NCBI GenBank assembly: GCA_034669045.1
Contig: JAXDOD010000115.1
Span: 1 to 64,000 of the forward strand
Origin: VAZQ01 sp034669045
Lineage (GTDB): Bacteria; Pseudomonadota; Alphaproteobacteria; Rhizobiales; Xanthobacteraceae
Length of the DNA: 64,000 nucleotides
Direction of reading: 5' to 3'
Part shown: in pieces, positions 45,211-53,686 of the stretch
How the letters are laid out: each line of letters begins with the position of its first letter
Position numbering within the stretch: the stretch's first letter is position 1
The notes under the pieces: model-generated
Databases searched by the model: none
What the model saw: only the letters and a program-made list of their open reading frames with translations
Told to the model about the DNA's origin: nothing
Made by a program: the position numbers and the translations under genes

Positions 45211-45579
45211 TTAACGGCAGGCCCAGGTCGGATAGGCGCTGACGGTGGAATCGTCGCCGCTGCTGCAGCCACGACGGTAGTCGCGATACCGATAGCGCGG
45301 CGCCGCTTCATAGCGGTAGCCCGGCGCATAGGCATAGGCATCGCCGCCATAGCCACCCGACAGCGCGCCGCCGATCGCCACGCCGGCGGCGAAGCCCGCC
45401 GCCGGACCGATCCAGCGGCCGCCACGGCCCCGCCGCCATTGCACGGTCTCGACTGCCGCAGGGTCGGCGGACTTCAGCGCCAGCGGCGACGACAGCGGCG
45501 CCGCCGTCGCGGCCCCGGCGCAGAGCGGCACGGTCGCTGCAATCAGGCCGGCGGCCAACATCCTTGAAGGCATTCTCAT
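45211..45579 (-). CDS. Secreted glycine-zipper-like small protein (122 aa)
   Basis: A signal peptide (residues 1-27, ends ATAA) precedes a mature part with a short Arg/Gly-rich stretch (VQWRRGRGGRWIG), a glycine-zipper-like hydrophobic segment (GFAAGVAIGGALSGGYGG) and a Tyr/Arg-rich tail (YRYEAAPRYRYRDYRRGCSS...TWACR). This resembles BA14K-type small proteins of Hyphomicrobiales. AGGAGATT precedes the ATG. Two Cys near the end may form a disulfide. Confidence 0.75.
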   Translation of the reverse strand: MRMPSRMLAAGLIAATVPLCAGAATAAPLSSPLALKSADPAAVETVQWRRGRGGRWIGPAAGFAAGVAIGGALSGGYGGDAYAYAPGYRYEAAPRYRYRDYRRGCSSGDDSTVSAYPTWACR

Positions 45580-45858
45580 GACAATCTCCTCGCTTTCATT
45601 CTGCGACTGATGATAAGGAAAACCGTTCCGGCGACCGTCCGTTCCGGGTTGCCTGACACGAGCGCTCACACGCGCGTGAAGCCGATCGTGCCATCGCTGC
45701 GGCAAATCCGCGGCCCCCCCTTCCACAGTTTCGACGCGAATGCCGCCGGCGCACAGCGGCCGCGCACAGCGCAAGCATGGATTAACCACTCCGGCGACTG
45801 CCACAAGATGCGCGCAAACGGCGCGTTATGGTCGCGCGGGGCATCGCACGGCGGACTC

Positions 45859-46011
45859 ATGCGCGAGGACAATTCGGTCGGTGTGGTCACGGGGCTTGTT
45901 TTCGTCGTCCTGTTCCTGATCATGATCGGCAGCATCGGCAGCATGACCAGGATCATGCAGACGGCGTCGAGCGCCCATGACACGGCCGGCCCGCCGCCGC
46001 ACGGGAGGTAA
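45859..46011 (+). CDS. Possible small membrane protein (50 aa)
   Basis: One hydrophobic helix (VGVVTGLVFVVLFLIMIGSIGSM). A weak start site only. Could be a one-pass membrane protein of unknown role. Confidence 0.35.
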   Translation: MREDNSVGVVTGLVFVVLFLIMIGSIGSMTRIMQTASSAHDTAGPPPHGR

Positions 46012-46034
46012 CCCCTGCGGACCTCACGCAGCCG

Positions 46035-46262
46035 TCACGCCGCTGGTTTGACTTCTGGCTCGACCTCTCCGAACCCGCGTTCGCTGGCCTCCGCAAGCAG
46101 CCAGTTCCGGGCCTCCTGTTCGGAGGCGAACATGCGTTTGTCGCCCTGCGCCACGGGCGCGCCCTGCACCCGGCCGGAGATCGCGTAGCTCGCCCACACT
46201 TCCGCACCGTCCACCATGATTTCCGAATGAAATTTCGCCTGATCTTCTGCTCTCAGCAACAT
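46035..46262 (-). CDS. Conserved hypothetical protein (75 aa)
   Basis: Small soluble protein with MFASEQEARNWLLAEASERGF, a pattern seen in short Bradyrhizobium-type hypothetical proteins. An antiparallel beta sheet is likely (EIMVDGAEVWASYAISGRVQG). No motif gives a function. Confidence 0.6.
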   Translation of the reverse strand: MLLRAEDQAKFHSEIMVDGAEVWASYAISGRVQGAPVAQGDKRMFASEQEARNWLLAEASERGFGEVEPEVKPAA

Positions 46263-46390
46263 GGCGTGCTCCGGATTGCCGCGCTTCGCCCGGTCAACGT
46301 GGCGGCGGGGCCGCGGGTTCCCCGGCGTTGTCCGGCCCTCCCTCACGCCCTACAATGACGGCAATCAAGCATCCGAAACGGGAGGACACC

Positions 46391-47164
46391 ATGATCCATG
46401 CCAAGACCTTGCCGGCCCTGACCGCCGCGGCGTTCCTGCTCGCACCTGCGCTCGGGCCGGCACCGGCTGCCGCCGCCGAGATCAAGGTGCTCAACGCCAA
46501 CGCGCTCACCATCGCGATGAAGCCGATCGCCGCCGAATTCACCAAGGAGACCGGCCACCAGGTGACGTTCGCCGGGATGTCGCCCGGCCTGGTCGATCAG
46601 CGCGTCAAGGCCGGCGAGGTCTATGACATCATCATCAACGCCATCGATCTGATGGCGGCTTATGAGAAGGACGGCCGCCTGCGCGCCGGCACGCGGCGGC
46701 CGTTCGCGCGGGTCGGCATCGGGCTCGGCGTGCGCGAAGGCACCAAGGTCGATCTCTCGAGCGTGGAGTCGACCAAGAAGGCGCTGCTCGACGCCAAGGC
46801 GATCACCTATACCGATTCATCCACCGGTGGCCTGAGCGGCATCAATGCCGCCAAGGTGATCGCAAACCTCGGCCTCACCGAGGCGCTCAAGGGCAAGACC
46901 ATCATCGCGGCCAACGGCCGCGAGTTGATCGCCAAGGGCGAGGTCGACATCGGGCTCTACAACATGAGCGAGATCGCCCGCTTCCCGGGTGTGGTGCCGG
47001 CCGGGCCGGTGCCGCCCGCGGTGCAGGTCTACATCAACTACGACGCCGCGGTGCCCGCGACCAACACGGCGCCGGAGCCGGCGCTCGCGCTGCTCAAGTA
47101 TCTCATCCGTCCGGCATCACGCGCCGAATGGACCCAGCACGGGCTCGAAGTCGTGGGCGAGTGA
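46391..47164 (+). CDS. ModA-like periplasmic solute-binding protein
   Basis: 257 aa. Signal peptide (1-28). Extracellular binding fold: EIKVLNANALTIAMKPIAAEFTKETGHQVTFAG, ITYTDSSTGGLSGINAAKVI, LIAKGEVDIGLYNMSEIARFPGV. The pattern is that of molybdate/ModA-type family II binding proteins. No permease or ATPase gene is next to it, so it may serve another function or a remote transporter. GGGAGG precedes the ATG. Confidence 0.88.
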   Translation: MIHAKTLPALTAAAFLLAPALGPAPAAAAEIKVLNANALTIAMKPIAAEFTKETGHQVTFAGMSPGLVDQRVKAGEVYDIIINAIDLMAAYEKDGRLRAGTRRPFARVGIGLGVREGTKVDLSSVESTKKALLDAKAITYTDSSTGGLSGINAAKVIANLGLTEALKGKTIIAANGRELIAKGEVDIGLYNMSEIARFPGVVPAGPVPPAVQVYINYDAAVPATNTAPEPALALLKYLIRPASRAEWTQHGLEVVGE

Positions 47165-47200
47165 GCGGCGTCCGTTGAGGGCGGAGCACGTCGCCCGCCC

Positions 47201-47947
47201 TCAGCGCGCCTTCTCGAACCGCAGCACGAACTCGTCGACCGCAGCGGTCGGCCTGTTCACGTTGAAATCACGCGTGTCCTCCGGGTGGCGCAGGAAATCG
47301 CCTTGGGCGGCGAGCTTGAAGCCGGCCGCCTCGACTTCCGCGCGCAGGACGCTCTCCTCGATGCGATGATTGGTCCTGCCGACCGAAGTGCCTTCGCCGG
47401 CCTTGGCGGAATGATCGGCGATGACGAGCGAGCCGCCGGGCTTGAGCGCTGCCAGCAGCTTGCGGTTCATGGCGGCGCGGTCCACCTCCATGTAGGTCGT
47501 GTCGTGGTAGTAGAAGAAGAACGTGATGAGATCGAGATCGCGCACCTCTGCGGGCAACGGGTCGTCGAACTTGCGCAGCGTCGGAATGACATTCTTCATT
47601 GCGGGCGTCTTGAGCCGCGCGTCGAAGGCCTCCTTGGCGCGCCCGCCGAAGTCGGGAGCGTTCTGGCCATAGACGGCGCCGGTGGGACCGACCGCGCGCG
47701 CCATCAGCTCGGTGCTGTAGCCGCCGCCGGCGCCCATATCGAGCACCTTCATGCCCGCGCGCACGCCCGTGAAGGCGAGCAGCTTCACCGGGTCGCGGCG
47801 CTTGTCGGTGTTGCGATCGGCCTCGCTGCGGTCGGGCGCGGCGATAAGAGCGGCATAGTCGGGAACGCCCTGGGCGGCGGCGCCGGCGAAGCAGGCGCTG
47901 ATCACGGCGGCGGCAAAGATGTGGCGAAGGCATTTTAGGGATGGCAT
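47201..47947 (-). CDS. Exported class I methyltransferase-fold protein
   Basis: 248 aa with a signal peptide (residues 1-25, ends GAAA). Methyltransferase fold: VRAGMKVLDMGAGGGYSTELMARAVGPTG (SAM-binding G-x-G-x-G) and GGSLVIADHSAKAG. A SAM-type protein outside the cytoplasm is unusual, because SAM is cytoplasmic; a related periplasmic family exists (COG4798). Activity is uncertain. Confidence 0.85.
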   Translation of the reverse strand: MPSLKCLRHIFAAAVISACFAGAAAQGVPDYAALIAAPDRSEADRNTDKRRDPVKLLAFTGVRAGMKVLDMGAGGGYSTELMARAVGPTGAVYGQNAPDFGGRAKEAFDARLKTPAMKNVIPTLRKFDDPLPAEVRDLDLITFFFYYHDTTYMEVDRAAMNRKLLAALKPGGSLVIADHSAKAGEGTSVGRTNHRIEESVLRAEVEAAGFKLAAQGDFLRHPEDTRDFNVNRPTAAVDEFVLRFEKAR

Positions 47948-48139
47948 TTTCTTCCTCCGTTTGATTGGACATCTTTAGCACGGATCGCCCCCCGCCAACA
48001 TGGCGGCGCGCCGCAACCGGTGCCGCGCATGGCCCTATACCCGTACGAGCGCCTTGAAAATCGAGTACAGTCGGGCTTCGCAGCCACCAAGCATTCACAA
48101 AAGTCGCATACAGCAGGCTGCATAACAGGGAGGAGTTCC

Positions 48140-48631
48140 ATGTCTGCAACGTTCCACCGCCTTGCCCTCGTCGGCCTTGCCTGCGTTCTGGCGACCTCCG
48201 CCAGCGCGCAACTGATCGCCCGCAAGGACCTGTCCGCGCCGATGGCGCTGACGATCGCGCAAACCGCGCTCGAGACCTGCAGCAAGCAGGGCTATCGGGT
48301 GTCTGTGACGGTCGTCGGCCGCACCGGCGAGATTCTGGTCCAGGTTCGCGGCGACGACTCCTCGCCGCACACCATGGAAAACTCGATGCGCAAGGCCTAC
48401 ACCGCGCGCACCTCGCGCGCACCATCCGGCGACATGGTCAAGCGCCTCAAGGACAATCCCCAGCTCTCGCAGATCTACCTGACCAATATCATCGCGGCGC
48501 AGGGCGCGCTGCCGATCAAGGTGGGCGAGGATGTCATCGGCGCGGCCGGCGTTTCCGGCGCACCGGGCGGCGACAAGGACGAAGCCTGCGTCAAAGCCGG
48601 CATCGACAAGGTCGCCGATCAGCTCAAATAA
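48140..48631 (+). CDS. GlcG/HbpS-like heme-binding family protein, secreted
   Basis: 163 aa. Signal peptide (1-23). The mature part has KDLSAPMALTIAQTALETC, VSVTVVGRTGEILVQVRGDDSSPHTMENSMRKAYTARTSR and an ending VIGAAGVSGAPGGDKDEACVKAGIDKV. GlcG/HbpS family members bind heme or small molecules and sense oxidative stress. ATG 48140 has AGGAG. Confidence 0.9.
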   Translation: MSATFHRLALVGLACVLATSASAQLIARKDLSAPMALTIAQTALETCSKQGYRVSVTVVGRTGEILVQVRGDDSSPHTMENSMRKAYTARTSRAPSGDMVKRLKDNPQLSQIYLTNIIAAQGALPIKVGEDVIGAAGVSGAPGGDKDEACVKAGIDKVADQLK

Positions 48632-48654
48632 GGATGTGATCGGCTCGTTGCGGC

Positions 48655-49332
48655 CTACGCTGCCACGCGATGCATCGCGGCGCCTTCATAGGCGCCGTGA
48701 ATCGCTTTCACGGACTTGTCGATCGCCGTCCAGAGCGCGGCGATCTCGGCGGCCGCCTCGGAATGATCGTCGAACTCGGACGCGCCCTCGCCTTCCGCCA
48801 GCGCCAGCGAATAGTTGTTGCGCTGGGTGATCTGGCCCGACCAGACCGGGACGTTGAGGCTGTTGAGCACGCTGCGGGCTTCGCGAACAAAGGGCGACTC
48901 GGTGTTGTCGCGCCGCGGCGGCACGCCGTTGATCACGACCGCATAGGGTTTGCGCAACTGGCGGGCGAGGACCATGGTTTCCTTGATGGCGGCGAGGTCG
49001 AACAGCGTGAGCCGCGCCGGGATCACGATCAGCGTGGCCGCCGCGATCGCATCCGTGACGATCGCCGACACGTTGGGCGGGGTATCGACGAACACCCATT
49101 CGTATCCGTTGCGCTTGGCCGTCTTGACCAGTTCGCGGACGCTCTCGGTGCCCTCGGCAAGGGGCGGCTCGCCCCCATTGCGCAGCTTGTGCCAGAGCGA
49201 CAACGAGCCCTGCGGATCGGCATCGATCATCAGCACCGGGCGCGAAGGCGTGTGCACGTGCGCGGCCAGGTGAGCGGCCAGCGTGCTCTTGCCCGAGCCG
49301 CCTTTGCGCGATGCGAAGACGATGACGTTCAT
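48655..49332 (-). CDS. ParA/MinD-like ATPase, orphan copy 2
   Basis: 225 aa. Deviant Walker A KGGSGKST (10-17), MIDADPQGSLSLW, YEWVFVDTPP. The C-terminal VPVWSGQITQRNNYSLALAEGEGASEFD region is shared with copy 1 at 44357. No ParB or partner alongside. The two copies are on the same strand with five genes between them, consistent with an old duplication. Confidence 0.93.
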   Translation of the reverse strand: MNVIVFASRKGGSGKSTLAAHLAAHVHTPSRPVLMIDADPQGSLSLWHKLRNGGEPPLAEGTESVRELVKTAKRNGYEWVFVDTPPNVSAIVTDAIAAATLIVIPARLTLFDLAAIKETMVLARQLRKPYAVVINGVPPRRDNTESPFVREARSVLNSLNVPVWSGQITQRNNYSLALAEGEGASEFDDHSEAAAEIAALWTAIDKSVKAIHGAYEGAAMHRVAA

Positions 49333-49508
49333 GAGCGACCCCTCAGTGATTCGCCGCCCGAAGGTAGCATGAGTGGCGATTCGCCCCTACGATGGCCGCG
49401 CTTCGCGAGGTTCCCTCGGCCGGCCGGCCGAGGGCGAGCCGCCGCGAGCCGGTGGGCAAGCGGCCTGGTTTCGTCTAAGGTCGCCCGATCCCGATCAAGA
49501 GGAACGAC

Positions 49509-50354
49509 ATGCCGCGCACGATCCGTCTCCAAAGCGACAGCAATGCCCATGACCGCCCCTGGCGCGTCGCCGTCGAGCAGGGTTTCTTCAAGGACGAAGG
49601 CCTCGAGGTGGAATACAACGAGGACAACCCGCAGGGGGTCGCCGGCCGGGTCGAGAACTTCTCCGAGCGCTGGAAGGAGACGCAGCTCCAGAACGGCGCG
49701 CTCGAAGTCTATCCGGTGTGCGAGTGGGGCGCGATCGAGCGCGTCCAGCAGCTCGGCAAGGGCAAGATCATTGGGCTCGACACCACCGCGCGCACCGGCG
49801 CCATCATGGTGCGCAAGGACTCCAAGGTGAAAACGCTCGCCGATCTGCGCAACGTGCCCATCGCGGTCACCTGGCACGCGGGCACGTTCTATGCCGCCAT
49901 CGAGGTGATGGAAGCCGCCGGCGTGCCGTTCGACGAGATCAAGCTTGAACACGCCAACGACCGGCTCGACGCGCTGCTCAGCGGTCATAACGAGGCCGCG
50001 GCCCTGATGGAGCCGCTGGTGAGCCGCGCCGCCGAAGCCGGCTGCCGCCAGATCGCGGACCTGCGCTGGCGCGGCGGCATCGTGGCCGGTGACGACGTCG
50101 ACGACGAGACCGCACAGAAGCTCACGCGCGCGCTCAACCGCGCCGTCGAATGGCTGCGCCAGAACGAGGAACGCTCGCGCGACCAACTGCTGCGCGACCT
50201 CAAGCCCGAGCAGCGCAAGACCGGCATGCTGCCGGAGCTCCTCGGCGTGCAGAGCTACGAGCCGGCCGAATTCCAGGACAAGGTCGACTGGATGATGGAG
50301 CGCGGCTTCCTCACGGAGGCGCCGGCCTACAAGGATGTCGTGCGCGGGAAATAG
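49509..50354 (+). CDS. NMT1/SsuA-like ABC solute-binding-fold protein, no signal peptide
   Basis: 281 aa. NMT1 fold: AVEQGFFKDEGLEVEYNE, VYPVCEWGAIERVQQLGKGK, VRKDSKVKTLADLRNVPIAV, AALMEPLVSRAAEAG. The N-terminus is MPRTIRLQSDSNAHD, without a signal peptide, so it is cytoplasmic unless the start is mis-set. It starts 6 nt before the amidase gene begins (stop 50354, GTG 50360). Confidence 0.85.
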   Translation: MPRTIRLQSDSNAHDRPWRVAVEQGFFKDEGLEVEYNEDNPQGVAGRVENFSERWKETQLQNGALEVYPVCEWGAIERVQQLGKGKIIGLDTTARTGAIMVRKDSKVKTLADLRNVPIAVTWHAGTFYAAIEVMEAAGVPFDEIKLEHANDRLDALLSGHNEAAALMEPLVSRAAEAGCRQIADLRWRGGIVAGDDVDDETAQKLTRALNRAVEWLRQNEERSRDQLLRDLKPEQRKTGMLPELLGVQSYEPAEFQDKVDWMMERGFLTEAPAYKDVVRGK

Positions 50355-50359
50355 CTGTC

Positions 50360-51247
50360 GTGGCCGCGCGCCTCGGCTTGCTGACGGCCGCCGTGATGCT
50401 GGCCGCCGGCGCGGCGGCGGCCGAGAAGGCGCCGTTCGCCGACGCTGACGTATCGCGGGTCGAACGCGCCGCGAAGCTGCTGCTGGCTGGCCGGCAGGAC
50501 AGCGCCGACTACAAGGTCACGCGCGAGAACGCCGCCCGCGAGCTGGCCGGCCGGCTCGACGGCGCCGGCATCGTCACGGCCAGCGAGCTCAAGCGCGCCG
50601 ACGATGCGATCGCGCGGCAGACCGCGATCCTGCAGGGCACGCTGCCGCCGCCGAAGAGCGTCGCCGAGGTCGCCCACCTGGCGGGGCGGCCGACGATCCC
50701 GGGCCTGACGATCATTTATCTTCACCCGCTCGGCGACCCGGCCCATGCCAACGCGTGGCGCAACATCATCGCGCATCAGACCGAAGGTCCCGCCGGCGCG
50801 GCGCGCGCCATGGCGCTCCAGCAATTCGCCAATCCGACCAAGCGCGGCGTCACGCTTTGGGTGGAGACCGACGGCACGACCTTTTGGGCGACCGCCGAAC
50901 ACGCGGTCCCGACCCACGGCGACGGCGCCAACCGCAACGACAACAGATATATCGACAACGGCAAAACCTACCGCAGCGTGGTCAAGACCAACTCGATCGG
51001 CGTCGAGTTCGTCGGCAACTATCCCGACGTGGCGAAGCCGGTGTCGGGCGAGCAGATGCGGACTTGGCTGGTGCTGCTGCGCTTCCTGCAGGAGCGCTAC
51101 CGGATCGGCTCCGAGAACGTCTATGCCCACAACTGGATTGACTACAAGGACAGGCGCTACTGCGAAGGCTGCGAGCTCGCCACCGCGGCGCGCCAGCTCG
51201 GCTACGTGCCGGGGCAGAGCACGGCGACATCGAACGGGCCGCGGTGA
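50360..51247 (+). CDS. N-acetylmuramoyl-L-alanine amidase (amidase_2 type), secreted
   Basis: 295 aa. An N-terminal hydrophobic segment serves as signal peptide (ends AAAE). Amidase_2/PGRP domain: zinc ligands in IIAHQTEGPAG (His), HNWIDYKDRRYCEGCEL (His, Cys); SIGVEFVGNYPD. It hydrolyses the amide between MurNAc and L-Ala in peptidoglycan. GTG start at 50360 follows the previous stop by 6 nt. Confidence 0.87.
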   Translation: MAARLGLLTAAVMLAAGAAAAEKAPFADADVSRVERAAKLLLAGRQDSADYKVTRENAARELAGRLDGAGIVTASELKRADDAIARQTAILQGTLPPPKSVAEVAHLAGRPTIPGLTIIYLHPLGDPAHANAWRNIIAHQTEGPAGAARAMALQQFANPTKRGVTLWVETDGTTFWATAEHAVPTHGDGANRNDNRYIDNGKTYRSVVKTNSIGVEFVGNYPDVAKPVSGEQMRTWLVLLRFLQERYRIGSENVYAHNWIDYKDRRYCEGCELATAARQLGYVPGQSTATSNGPR

Positions 51248-51278
51248 CGCTTTCCTTACTATCGTTTTCCTTACTATC

Positions 51279-51460
51279 GTTGCGACGGATGGCGCCACAA
51301 CGTTCCCTCCCCCCTTGCGGGGGAGGGACAGGGAGAGGGGTGAAGGAAAGATAGAATCCAGAACCACCCCCCCTCCCCAACCCTCCCCCGGCATCAGGGC
51401 GGTCACGCCGTCGAAGACGGGCGATGGGGGGAGGGAGCACACCGAGTTCGCGGCATCCCT
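51279..51460. repeat. Intergenic copy of the helicase-type repeats
   Basis: TGGCGCCACAACGTTCCCTCC..., GGGACAGGGAGAGGGG, then CCCCTCCCCAACCCTCC...GGGGGGAGGGAGCACACCGAGTTCGCGGCA. It combines sequence of both helicase-internal repeats (40733-40880 and 42303-42366) in one intergenic element. Confidence 0.85.
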
Positions 51461-51496
51461 GGCATTCTTCCTCGCCATAGATTTCGGGCAGTGCAC

Positions 51497-52474
51497 TCAA
51501 TTGCCCTTGATCCGCGCCAGCGCGCGCTCGCGGATGCCGCGGTCGATCATGGTGCCGGGCTCGAAGTCAGGGTCGATGCGGCCATCCTCGGCCAGAAGAT
51601 CGCGCAGCCACAGGAGCTTCGTCTCGTCGATGTCGAGCGTCGGCGACACCGAGTGGTTCTCGGTCACCTCATCGAAGTTCGCGCCCGGGGTCGGATCGCC
51701 CGGCGACAGGCTGGCGATCCGGCGCGCCAGCGCAATCGTCTCGGCGCGATGCGTGAGCGCGTAGCCGTAGGCGTTCATGGTGGCGGCGAGGAGCCGCACC
51801 AGGTCGTCGGGCCGTTTGCGCCAGACCTCGCCGCGCGTGATGATGCAGGCGCGCAGGAAACTCGGCAGGATGTCGTTGGCGCGCGCCAGCGTCCGCAGGC
51901 GCAGCTCCGGCCGGGCGGCAAAATCGCTGGTCGAGACCGCCGCGTCGATGGTCTTCGCCGCCACGGCGCGGACGCGTTCGGCGTCGCTGCCCGCCACCAC
52001 GAATTTCACGTCCTCCGGCGCGATCGCGATGCGGCCGAGCATGGCGCGCGCCACCAGATCGGGCAGCGAGCCCGGCGCCGAGATGCCGATGGTCTTGCCC
52101 TTGAGGTCGCCGAGCGAGCGGACGTCCTGGTGGGAGAAGAACGAATAGGTGAGCTTCGGCCAGGTGCAGCCGACGATCTTGAGGTCGCCGCCCTTGCTGG
52201 TCGCGATCATGGGGCTGATCGGGCTGCCCTCGAAGCTGTCGAGCTCGCCCGCCAGCAGCGCCTTGATCATCAGCACGTCGCTGTTGAAGGCCAGCATCTT
52301 CAGGTCGAGGCCCTGCTGCTTGGCGAAGCCGCCTTCCGCCGTCATCCACCAGAAGCCGGCGTCGCCCTTGGGCTGCACGGCGCCCTGCCGCCAGGGGACC
52401 GGCGTCTGTGCGTGCGCCGATGGAACGCCGAGCGACAGCACCAGGGCGAGCAGCAGCGCGCCATATGGCTTCAT
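51497..52474 (-). CDS. ABC transporter solute-binding protein (NMT1 type)
   Basis: 325 aa. Signal peptide (1-22, PSAHA). WRQGAVQPKGDAGFWWMTAEGGFAKQQGLDLKMLAFNS, GSPISPMIATSKGGDLKIVG, SLGDLKGKTIGISAPGSLPDLVARAML. Binds an unknown solute in the periplasm. No ABC permease follows on this strand. Confidence 0.9.
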   Translation of the reverse strand: MKPYGALLLALVLSLGVPSAHAQTPVPWRQGAVQPKGDAGFWWMTAEGGFAKQQGLDLKMLAFNSDVLMIKALLAGELDSFEGSPISPMIATSKGGDLKIVGCTWPKLTYSFFSHQDVRSLGDLKGKTIGISAPGSLPDLVARAMLGRIAIAPEDVKFVVAGSDAERVRAVAAKTIDAAVSTSDFAARPELRLRTLARANDILPSFLRACIITRGEVWRKRPDDLVRLLAATMNAYGYALTHRAETIALARRIASLSPGDPTPGANFDEVTENHSVSPTLDIDETKLLWLRDLLAEDGRIDPDFEPGTMIDRGIRERALARIKGN

Positions 52475-52668
52475 GGTCCACCTGACTGGTTCGCCGCCCG
52501 CTTTGGCCCGGTGCCGCAGGGGCGGAGGGGCGCACCTCAGAGGGACGGGAAACGGCGAACAGGTTGTGCACCGGGCGTCCGGGAGATTCTGCCGCCACTC
52601 TAGGGCACCCGCCCCGGCGGTGCCACTGCGGGCTGGGCCGCCCGCCGCCGTCCGCCCGAAATTCAATC

Positions 52669-52697
52669 TTCCAAAATCAGCCGGTCCACCCTACATT
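52669..52697 (+). promoter_or_regulatory. Possible promoter of the tiny gene
   Basis: TTCCAA (52669-52674), 17-nt spacer, TACATT (52692-52697). Weak but correctly spaced upstream of the extreme Shine-Dalgarno site. Confidence 0.45.
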
Positions 52698-52717
52698 GTT
52701 CGAGTCGTCAACAACCG

Positions 52718-52731
52718 AAAGGAGGTGATCC
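52718..52731 (+). promoter_or_regulatory. Extreme Shine-Dalgarno sequence
   Basis: AAAGGAGGTGATCC is the perfect reverse complement of the usual 14-nt end of 16S rRNA (GGATCACCTCCTTT). Most sites match 4-6 bases. One base separates it from the GTG at 52733. Confidence 0.85.
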
Positions 52732-52732
52732 A

Positions 52733-52810
52733 GTGTCTCATTGTCTATCGCCGCGGTCGCCGGCATCCGTGAGCTGGATCCTCGCCTCTCACGAGGTCCG
52801 CGTCGCCTGA
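52733..52810 (+). CDS. Tiny ORF behind extreme Shine-Dalgarno (25 codons)
   Basis: GTG to TGA, beginning V-S-H-C-L-S-P-R-S and ending H-E-V-R-V-A. Six serines and one cysteine. No family known to me. It sits in an otherwise gene-free 480-nt gap, with a promoter-like site upstream and a strong hairpin 42 nt downstream, as expected of a short stand-alone transcript. It could be a peptide gene, a leader peptide for the following gene, or an RNA that titrates ribosomes. Confidence 0.5.
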   Translation: MSHCLSPRSPASVSWILASHEVRVA

Positions 52811-52852
52811 TCGGTGACGTCACGGCGTAGTCGGACCACGGTCTGACAATGG

Positions 52853-52878
52853 AAGGGCCGGCCGAGAGGCCGGCCCTT
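52853..52878 (+). terminator. Strong hairpin after the tiny ORF
   Basis: AAGGGCCGGCC-GAGA-GGCCGGCCCTT: an 11-bp perfect stem with a GNRA-type loop. Only CTC follows, so the U-tract is poor. Confidence 0.65.
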
Positions 52879-52962
52879 CTCATGTGGCGGTCCGCTGCCG
52901 GGCGCTGGCAAGACCGCGCGCCCAGGACTAGCCTTGCAGCACGACCAACGGGAGGAACCGCC

Positions 52963-53619
52963 ATGCGTCGTCATCTGGTCATCGCCGGCGCGATATTCGC
53001 GCTCGGCGCCGTCGCGGGAGCCGCCGCCATCGCCATCGCGGCCCCCGACTTCGTGCTGCGCGGCGGACGCTTCCGGCCGCTCAGCTATGCCGAGCTCAAC
53101 CCGGCGCAGAAAGCCCTTGCGGACGCCGAGATCGCCAGCGGGCGCAAGTCGTTCGACGGCCCGACCAACATCTATCTGCGCAGCCCGGAAACGGCGGCCG
53201 CCTCGCGTCCGATCCAGCGCTATCTGCGCTTCGAATCCCCGACCCAGCACAAGCTCAAGGAAATCGTGATCATGCTGACGGCGCGTTTCTGGGGCGGGCA
53301 GTACGTCTGGTATTCGCACCGCAAGTTCGCGCTCGAGGCCGGGCTCGCGCCGCCCTTCGTCGACGCCCTGGCGGCCGGCCGGCGTCCCGATGGGATGAGC
53401 GCGGACGAGGCGGCGGTCTACGACTTCTTCACCGAACTGCTGGCGACCCGGCAGGTAAGCGACACCACCTTCAAGACCTTCGTCGATCGGCTCGGCGAGC
53501 GCGCCGTGGTCGAGCTGGTGAGCCTGATGGGCCACTATCATGGCACCACTGCGCTGTTCGCGGTCGACGGCTACCCGCTGCCCGACGGCGCCAGGCAGGA
53601 AATCGCCAAGCCGATGTGA
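52963..53619 (+). CDS. Carboxymuconolactone decarboxylase-like protein, exported
   Basis: 218 aa. N-terminal signal/anchor (RRHLVIAGAIFALGAVAGAAAIAIAA). The rest has KLKEIVIMLTARFWGGQYVWYSHRKFALEAGL and DFFTELLATRQVSDTTF, the AhpD/CMD fold, but the usual redox C-x-x-C is replaced (WYSHRK), so a peroxidase-like activity is unlikely. GGGAGGAA precedes the ATG. Confidence 0.82.
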   Translation: MRRHLVIAGAIFALGAVAGAAAIAIAAPDFVLRGGRFRPLSYAELNPAQKALADAEIASGRKSFDGPTNIYLRSPETAAASRPIQRYLRFESPTQHKLKEIVIMLTARFWGGQYVWYSHRKFALEAGLAPPFVDALAAGRRPDGMSADEAAVYDFFTELLATRQVSDTTFKTFVDRLGERAVVELVSLMGHYHGTTALFAVDGYPLPDGARQEIAKPM

Positions 53620-53686
53620 CCAATGGCGGGCGGCGGCGAGCCGCACCACTTGAAGCGGCACGGCGCGGGACGCCAAAGTCGCGCCG

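Noticed and set aside
52691..52712. GTTCGAGTC as a tRNA T-loop
   Set aside because: No matching acceptor or anticodon stems around it.
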